From: Micromonospora sp. WMMA1363
Lineage (GTDB): Bacteria; Actinomycetota; Actinomycetes; Mycobacteriales; Micromonosporaceae
Assembly: GCF_030345795.1 (NCBI RefSeq)
Contig: NZ_JAUALB010000001.1
Span: 5,634,001 to 5,698,000, forward strand
Length of the DNA stretch: 64,000 nt
Reading direction: 5' to 3'
In this document: positions 61,001-64,000 of the stretch, piece after piece
Position numbering within the stretch: the stretch's first letter is position 1
How the letters are laid out: each line of letters starts with the position of its first letter
Position numbers and translations under genes: made by a program
Notes under the pieces: model-generated
Told to the model about the DNA's origin: nothing
The model's input: the letters and a program-made list of their open reading frames with translations, nothing else
Databases searched by the model: none

Positions 61001-64000
61001 GAGAACGCGGTGCTCGCCCTGGCGGGTGAGCTGGCCGGTCGTGGCCATCGGACGCGTCGACTGCCGGTCAGTCACGCCTTCCACTCGCCGCTGATGGCAC
61101 CCATGCTCGACGAGTTCCGGGCCGTCGTGGCGGACCTGTCGTTCCGGCCGAGTGCCCTTCCCGTCGTCTCCACGCTCACCGGCGTCCTCGCCCGGGAGGG
61201 GCAGTTCGGTACCGCGGACTACTGGGTCGACCAGGCACGCAACACGGTCCGGTTCAGCGACGCGGTCACCGCGCTGGGTGAGCACGGCGCGACGACCTTC
61301 CTGGAACTGGGCCCGGGTGGATCCCTCGCCGCGATGGTGCTCAGCACGCTCGGCGCGCCGGAACAGGCCTGCGTCGCCGCCCTGCGCAAGGACGGCGCGG
61401 AGGCCAGTGACCTCGTGGCCGCGGTCGCGGGGCTGCACGTGCGTGGGGTGGCCGTCGACTGGGCGGGGCTGCTCGGCCGGCGGTCCGGCGGGGCGGGGAC
61501 CGACCTGCCCACCTATGCGTTCCAGCACCAGCGGTACTGGGCCGAGACCGACGACACCACGACGGGCGGCGCGGAGACGCTCGGTGCCACCGACGCCCGG
61601 CACCCGCTACTCGGCACCGTGATCGAGGTACCGGACACCGGTGGCCTCGTGCTGACCGGCCGCCTGTCGCCGCGCAGCCCCGGCCTTCTTCCCGGCAGCG
61701 CCACCCGGGTGCCGGCAGCCGTGCTCCTCGAGCTGCTGGTCAAGGCGGGGAGCGAGGTCGGATGTGGCAGCCTCGACCAGATCGTCGTCGAGGCGCCGCT
61801 CGAGGTGTCGGAGCACGGAGGCACCCAGGTGCGGGTGACCGTGGACGCTCCCGGCCTGGACGGACGCCGGGGCGTCGCCGTCCACGGCAGGCTCGACGGT
61901 GGGCGGCGCGGGCCGTGGACCCGCCACGCGCGCGCTGTACTGCTCCCCGGCCTGCCGCAGCCGAGCTTCGACCTGCGGGACCCGCCGGGGCGCGAGATCA
62001 CCCTGCCGGACGAGCTGACCGACCAGGCCGCCACGTTCGCCCTCCACCCGCTGCTCCTCGACGCCGCGCTGCGCGTCCTGGCCGGAGACGATCACCGGGA
62101 TGTGTCCGCCTGCGCCAGCATGACGGTGTACGCGCAGGGGGCCGTCGCCCTGCGCCTGCGGACGACGCCGACCCGGGACGGCCGGCACCTGCTGGAGTTG
62201 GCGGACACCGCGGGGGAACCCGTCGCCGCCGTCGGCCCGCTGACCCTCGACGCCAGCACCGCCGACCGGGTGGAGCCCGACGCCGCGCCGCTGCCGGTGC
62301 CGCTCACCCGCCGGGTGGTGGCGCGGGGCGAGGCGGCGGGCGAGGCGATCCTGGACCGGCTGGCGGGACTGGCCGGGGCCGAGCAGCTTCGGGTCGTGAC
62401 GGCTCTGGTCAAGGAGAGCATCGCGGCCGTCCTCGGTCACCGCGAGTCGGAAGCGTTCGCCGAGGGGCAGGCCTTCAAGGACCTCGGATTCGATTCACTG
62501 AGCGCGGTCAGACTGCGGAACCGGCTGCGGGACTTCACCGGCGTGAGCCTGCCCAGCACGTTGGTCTTCGATCACCCGACACCCGCCATCCTCGCCGCCC
62601 ACCTGCGGGACGAACTGCTCGGCGAGCGCCGGGAGCTACCCGCTCCGACGGCCCGGGCCACGCACTCTGACGAACCTGTCGCGATCGTCGCGATGAGCAC
62701 CCGGCTGCCTGGCGGCGTCGACACTCCCGAGGACCTGTGGCACCTGGTGCTGGAGCGGCGGGACGCGGTCGCTGGTTTCCCGGTCGACCGGGGCTGGGAC
62801 CTCGACGGGCTGTACGACCCTGACCCCGCCAACCCGGGCACGAGCTACACCCGCCTGGGCGGGTTCTTGTACGACGCCGCACAGTTTGACGGCACGCTGT
62901 TCGGGATCTCGCCGCGCGAGGCACTGGCGATGGACCCACAGCAGCGGTTGCTGCTGGAGACGTCCTGGGAGGCGCTGGAGCGGGCGGGCATCGACCCGCT
63001 GTCGCTCAAGGGCAGCGACGTCGGCGTCTTCACCGGCATCGTCCACCACGACTACGTGAGCCGGTTGCACCGGGTGCCCGACGACGTCCAGGGCTATCTC
63101 ATGACCGGCGCCGCCTCCAGCGTGGCGTCGGGTCGCGTGTCCTACGTGTTCGGCTTCGAGGGCCCGGCGGTGACCCTGGACACGGCGTGCTCGTCCTCGC
63201 TGGTGGCGATGCACCTCGCCGCGCAGGCGTTGCGGCAGGGCGAGTGTTCGATGGCGCTGGCGGGTGGCGCGACCGTGATGGCCAGCCCGGACGCGTTCCT
63301 GGAGTTCTCCCGGCAGCGGGGCCTGTCCGCCGACGGACGCTGTAAGGCCTACGCGGACGGCGCGGACGGTACGGGATGGGCCGAGGGGATCGGTGTCGTG
63401 CTGATGGAGCGGTTGTCCGTGGCACGGGAGCGCGGGCACCCGGTCCTGGCCGTGCTGCGGGGCAGTGCGGTGAACCAGGACGGAGCGTCGAACGGTCTGA
63501 CGGCGCCGAACGGTCCGGCGCAGCAGCGGGTGATCCGCAGCGCGCTGGCGAGTGCCGGCCTGGCACCGGCCGACGTGGACGTCGTGGAGGGGCACGGGAC
63601 CGGGACGGCTCTGGGCGACCCGATCGAGGCGCAGGCCCTGCTGGCCACGTACGGGCAGGGTCGGGATGCCGGGCATCCGCTGTGGTTGGGGTCGTTGAAG
63701 TCGAACATCGGGCACACCCAGGCCGCCGCGGGAGTGGCCGGTGTGATCAAGATGGTGCAGGCGTTGCGACACGAGGTGTTGCCGGCGACGCTGCACGTGG
63801 AGACGCCCACCACCGAGGTCGACTGGTCGGCCGGGGCGGTCCGGGTGCTGACCGAGCCGCGCGACTGGCCACGCGGCGACCGCACCCGCCGGGCCGCCGT
63901 ATCCTCCTTCGGCGCGAGCGGGACGAACGCGCACGTGATCATCGAGGAAGCGCCCGACGAGCGGGCCGAGCCCGCCACGGCGGAGGGCCCCGCGGCCGGT
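52028..64000 (+). CDS. Modular type I polyketide synthase with CoA-ligase loading module (RifA-like), 3' end outside window
   Basis: Open for 3,991 codons to the window end. GTG 52028 has AAAGGA 11 bases upstream. Loading: CoA-ligase-like domain (1-500, [11 protein letters not shown] at 165-175, Lys493) and ACP1 (Ser580 in GLTS). Module 1: KS (Cys808), AT (Ser1254, YASH 1355-1358, methylmalonyl type), DH (His1560 and Asp1685 present, but the HxxxGxxxxP glycine is Asp1564), KR (TGGTGTLG 1927-1934, LDD 2009-2011, Ser2053, Tyr2066; B-type), ACP2 (Ser2233). Module 2: KS (Cys2464), AT (Ser2916, HAFH 3016-3019, malonyl type), DH remnant without the first His motif, no KR, ACP3 (Ser3490). Module 3 opens with KS (Cys3721). 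This fits AHBA-primed naphthalenic ansamycin synthases by domain order; the starter is inferred. Confidence 0.93.
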   Translation, partial: MRTDLIKPLPVALQENAARFPGKVAFEDDRRAVTYTDLEARTRRLAGHLTGLGVRRGDRVAIWLRQSVSTVESYLAVVRAGAVGVPLNPAAAQAELEYLLADSGATVVITDAVQAQRLRPMPHLTLVVAGDVPAGALSYDELAVSEPDQPAGDDLGLDDVAWMFYTSGTTGKPKGVLSTQRNCLWSVASCYVPIPGLTDQDRVLWPLPLFHSLSHIACVLSVTVVGATARIMDGSSAQDVMRALHQEQSTFLAGVPTTYQQLVAAARRHGFTAPSLRIGLAGGAVLGAGLRREFEETFGVPLVDAYGSTETCGAITINPPDGPRVAGSCGLPVPGVGVRIVDPTTGRDLPTGAEGEVWVRGPGVMVGYHNSPEATAEAMRDGWFRTGDLARRDDAGYVTVCGRIKELVIRGGENIHPTEVEAVLRTVPGVADVAVAGVPHDTLGEVPVAYVIPGPDGFDVESLLTRCRERLSAYKVPHQVHEVTSIPRTASGKVQRRLLAEQTGRLVYVAVDHHDAQLSVDEPDAAIAAALRNRLSGLDERAQLALLEDLVRTQTASVLRQPGPDAVPADRAFRDQGLTSAAIVDLRNRLTASTGLRLPTSVVFDHPTPMALASCLRAEVLGITRLVAEPVLVADPAEPIAIVGMACRLPGGVTGPEDLWNLVAAGVDAVAEFPGDRGWDLDRLFDPDPDRAGTSYASQGGFLPEAGLFDAGFFGISPREALAMDPQQRLLLETSWEALERAGIDALSLKGADVGVFAGVFGHGYGVGTDAPELEGFVTTGSAASVASGRISYVFGFEGPAVTVDTACSSSLVAMHLAAQALRQGECSVALAGGATVMATPGTFVEFSRQRALAPDGRCKAFAAAADGTGWAEGAGVVVLERLSAARERGHRILAVLRGSAVNQDGASNGLTAPNGLAQQRVIRRALAAAGLSPSEVDAVEGHGTGTTLGDPIEAQALLATYGQDRAPGRPLWLGSLKSNVGHAQAAAGVAGVIKMVQALRHGILPATLHVDAPTPGVDWSAGAVRLLTEARDWSRDGRPRRVGVSSFGVSGTNAHVILEEAPEEPAADEAPRVGVVPLVVSARSTASLLGQAGRLAAFVAEAGPPMADLAGALTSNRAVLGERAVVLAGSAGEAVTGLGALARGEPAVGVVTGRADVEGKVVWVFPGQGTQWAGMGRELLESSPVFAERVAECAAALEPWIDWPLLEVLRGDAEPGLMDRVDVLQPATFAVMVGLAAVWSSVGVRPDAVVGHSQGEIAAACVAGALSLADAARVVALRSQAIASVLSGRGGMASVALSEEDVAARLAPWTDRLEVAAVNGPSSVVIAGDAPALDEALESLADGAVRVRRVAVDYASHTRHVEDIRDALAESLAGVDAQAPAVPFFSCATGEWIRDAGVVDGGYWYRNLRNQVRFGPAVTHLIGQRYGVFLEISAHPVLVQPISEIGPDTDVVVTGTLRRDDGGPRRLLTSMAELFVRGVAVDWSGMLPPRSGWVDLPTYAFDHRHYWLPPAESATDATSLGQVATDHPLLGAVVGSPRSAGFAATSRWSVRSHPWLADHLVADAVLVPNAALVEVAIRLGDLAATPVVDELTVDVPVVLPARGGRDVQAIVGEPDETRRRPVEIFSRAAETALDAAWTRHAHGTLAPAASPSTRPEPGAAIEIGLDGAALRDADRYGMHPALLDAAARTVIPDGTLPSRWTGVTLLASGAAALRVRPGPTSQRGTGLTLTDATGQPVMTVDAVLGTPASPDQAGISGGLPPDALFRVEWTELPLPVVDRAVAVTPVATGEDVAAAATVAPDVLQYEAVTADPRASAGAALEVLQAWLAEPALADTRLAVVTGDCAELGAAAVWGLVRSAQSEHPGRIVLADLDTASRSVLPALLRSGEPQLRVRDGVAEVPRLARVSPDAPEERRPLDPDGTVLITGGTGTLGATTARHLVTAHGVRHLVLVSRRGCAPELQAELTALGASVTVAACDAADRAQLEAVLAAVAAEHPLTAVVHTAGVLDDGVLTELTPERVDTVLRPKLDAALHLHELTRDLDLAAFVLFSSAAGVLGNPGQANYAAANACLDAIARHRHRLGLPAVSLAWGYWTPVSTMTEHLGAADLGRNRRTGMSGLSAAEGMAILDATLGAADTLVAAKLDVPALRRAAAGGDPIPPLLRGLAPPPRPTAGVTAGPASLAQRLANLTQPEATEVVLDLVRGYAAEVLGHADADAIHPGRAFKDAGFDSLTAVELRNRLAVATGLTLSPALVFDYPKPAALAEHLHARLLGGASRRQDESGVPAATTDEPIAIVAMACRFPAGVHGPEDLWRVVVDGVDAVTEFPRDRGWDTEGLYHEDPDHPGTTYVRHGAFLDDAAGFDAAFFGISPKEALAMDPQQRLLLETSWEVFERAAIDPTTLAGQDVGVFVGVNSHDYSMRTHQASDLEGFRLTGSSGSVVSGRVAYHFGLEGPAITVDTACSSSLVALHMASQALHRGECSMALAGGVMVMGTLETFVEFSRQGGLAPDGRCKAFADGADGTGWSEGVGLLLVERLSEARRRGHQVLAVVRGSAVNQDGASNGLTAPNGPSQQRVIRRALADAGLSTSDVDAVEAHGTGTTLGDPIEAQALLATYGQDRPAGRPLWLGSVKSNIGHTQAAAGVAGVTKMVMAIRHGVLPRTLHVDRPSTNVDWSSGGVQLLTEARDWPETGRPRRAAVSSFGIGGTNAHVIIEAAPDQPVTPTPEPDPEPDGLPTPIPLSARTAAGLRGQAGRLARFLGDRPTVRLADAAYALATTRAQLEHRAVVLAADRRQAEVDLSAMERGGTGPTVVSGAPVTGKLAILFTGQGSQWPGMGRELAETFPVFRTAFAAACTAVEQHLEPVRPLRDVVFAGDGELLDQTMYTQAALFALETALFRLVESWGVRPDLLAGHSIGEITAAHVAGVLDLTEAAKLVATRGRLMQELPAGGAMVAVQATEADVAPLLARADGVVCVAAVNGPDSVVLSGDENAVLALAGELAGRGHRTRRLPVSHAFHSPLMAPMLDEFRAVVADLSFRPSALPVVSTLTGVLAREGQFGTADYWVDQARNTVRFSDAVTALGEHGATTFLELGPGGSLAAMVLSTLGAPEQACVAALRKDGAEASDLVAAVAGLHVRGVAVDWAGLLGRRSGGAGTDLPTYAFQHQRYWAETDDTTTGGAETLGATDARHPLLGTVIEVPDTGGLVLTGRLSPRSPGLLPGSATRVPAAVLLELLVKAGSEVGCGSLDQIVVEAPLEVSEHGGTQVRVTVDAPGLDGRRGVAVHGRLDGGRRGPWTRHARAVLLPGLPQPSFDLRDPPGREITLPDELTDQAATFALHPLLLDAALRVLAGDDHRDVSACASMTVYAQGAVALRLRTTPTRDGRHLLELADTAGEPVAAVGPLTLDASTADRVEPDAAPLPVPLTRRVVARGEAAGEAILDRLAGLAGAEQLRVVTALVKESIAAVLGHRESEAFAEGQAFKDLGFDSLSAVRLRNRLRDFTGVSLPSTLVFDHPTPAILAAHLRDELLGERRELPAPTARATHSDEPVAIVAMSTRLPGGVDTPEDLWHLVLERRDAVAGFPVDRGWDLDGLYDPDPANPGTSYTRLGGFLYDAAQFDGTLFGISPREALAMDPQQRLLLETSWEALERAGIDPLSLKGSDVGVFTGIVHHDYVSRLHRVPDDVQGYLMTGAASSVASGRVSYVFGFEGPAVTLDTACSSSLVAMHLAAQALRQGECSMALAGGATVMASPDAFLEFSRQRGLSADGRCKAYADGADGTGWAEGIGVVLMERLSVARERGHPVLAVLRGSAVNQDGASNGLTAPNGPAQQRVIRSALASAGLAPADVDVVEGHGTGTALGDPIEAQALLATYGQGRDAGHPLWLGSLKSNIGHTQAAAGVAGVIKMVQALRHEVLPATLHVETPTTEVDWSAGAVRVLTEPRDWPRGDRTRRAAVSSFGASGTNAHVIIEEAPDERAEPATAEGPAAG

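Noticed and set aside
1..64000. tRNA genes, rRNA genes or CRISPR arrays
   Set aside because: I saw no tRNA-like cloverleaf at the element ends (the target is comM), no rRNA sequence, and no regularly spaced repeats of CRISPR type.

Overview
The window is high-GC DNA from an actinomycete. The order ffh, rpsP, khpA, rimM, trmD, rplS, lepB, lepB, rnhB, DUF2469, the later xerC/dprA/comM/yraN set and the gene content suggest a Micromonosporaceae genome (Micromonospora or Salinispora type). The genus is inferred from gene order and family resemblance only; no search was run.

Region 1 (1-17.9 kb) is core chromosome. The ribosome and secretion genes run rightward: ffh (5' end missing), an amidohydrolase, proS, DUF402, rpsP-khpA-rimM, trmD, rplS, two signal peptidases, a Nudix protein, rnhB, DUF2469 and a secreted M23-like protein. 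A leftward block follows: a class V aminotransferase, a XerC-like recombinase, dprA and comM.

Region 2 (17,921-39,077) is an actinomycete integrative and conjugative element (AICE) inserted inside comM. A serine integrase lies beside the right junction. Both junctions carry the same 10-bp core, and removing one core plus the intervening DNA restores an in-frame 508-residue ComM. The element carries a field of 12 short repeats (probable replication origin), a helicase, a DpdA/TGT-like protein and a prim-pol in one overlapping operon. It also has a TcmP/three-Cys pair, an FtsK/TraB translocase, a run of very small genes separated by repeated hairpins, a DUF2637 membrane protein, a Nudix protein resembling the pSAM2 immunity factor, and a control region. 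The control region holds an XRE-TPR regulator, a kinase and an unusual protein made of three GntR helix-turn-helix domains.

Region 3 (39.1-45.9 kb) is a rearranged junction. It has the N-terminal piece of comM, a complete IS1380-type element with a 5-bp target duplication exactly at the yraN stop, yraN, a truncated second IS1380-type transposase, and a second near-identical 528-bp copy of the middle of comM. Then come a decapitated beta-helix gene, an IS256-type element and fragments of a serine recombinase and another transposase.

Region 4 (45.9-64 kb) is a biosynthetic gene cluster running rightward: a Tat-exported multicopper oxidase, two Gfo/Idh/MocA dehydrogenases that overlap, a DUF5988 protein, a cytochrome P450 and a giant type I polyketide synthase that is still open at the window end (3,991 codons). 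Its loading module is a CoA-ligase-like domain plus ACP. Module 1 is KS-AT(methylmalonyl)-DH(degenerate)-KR-ACP, module 2 is KS-AT(malonyl)-DH(remnant)-ACP with no KR, and a third KS follows. This layout, with dehydrogenase and P450 genes just upstream, matches from memory the start of rifamycin-type (naphthalenic ansamycin) clusters, which are primed by 3-amino-5-hydroxybenzoate (AHBA). The AHBA synthesis genes are not in the window, so the product class is an inference.
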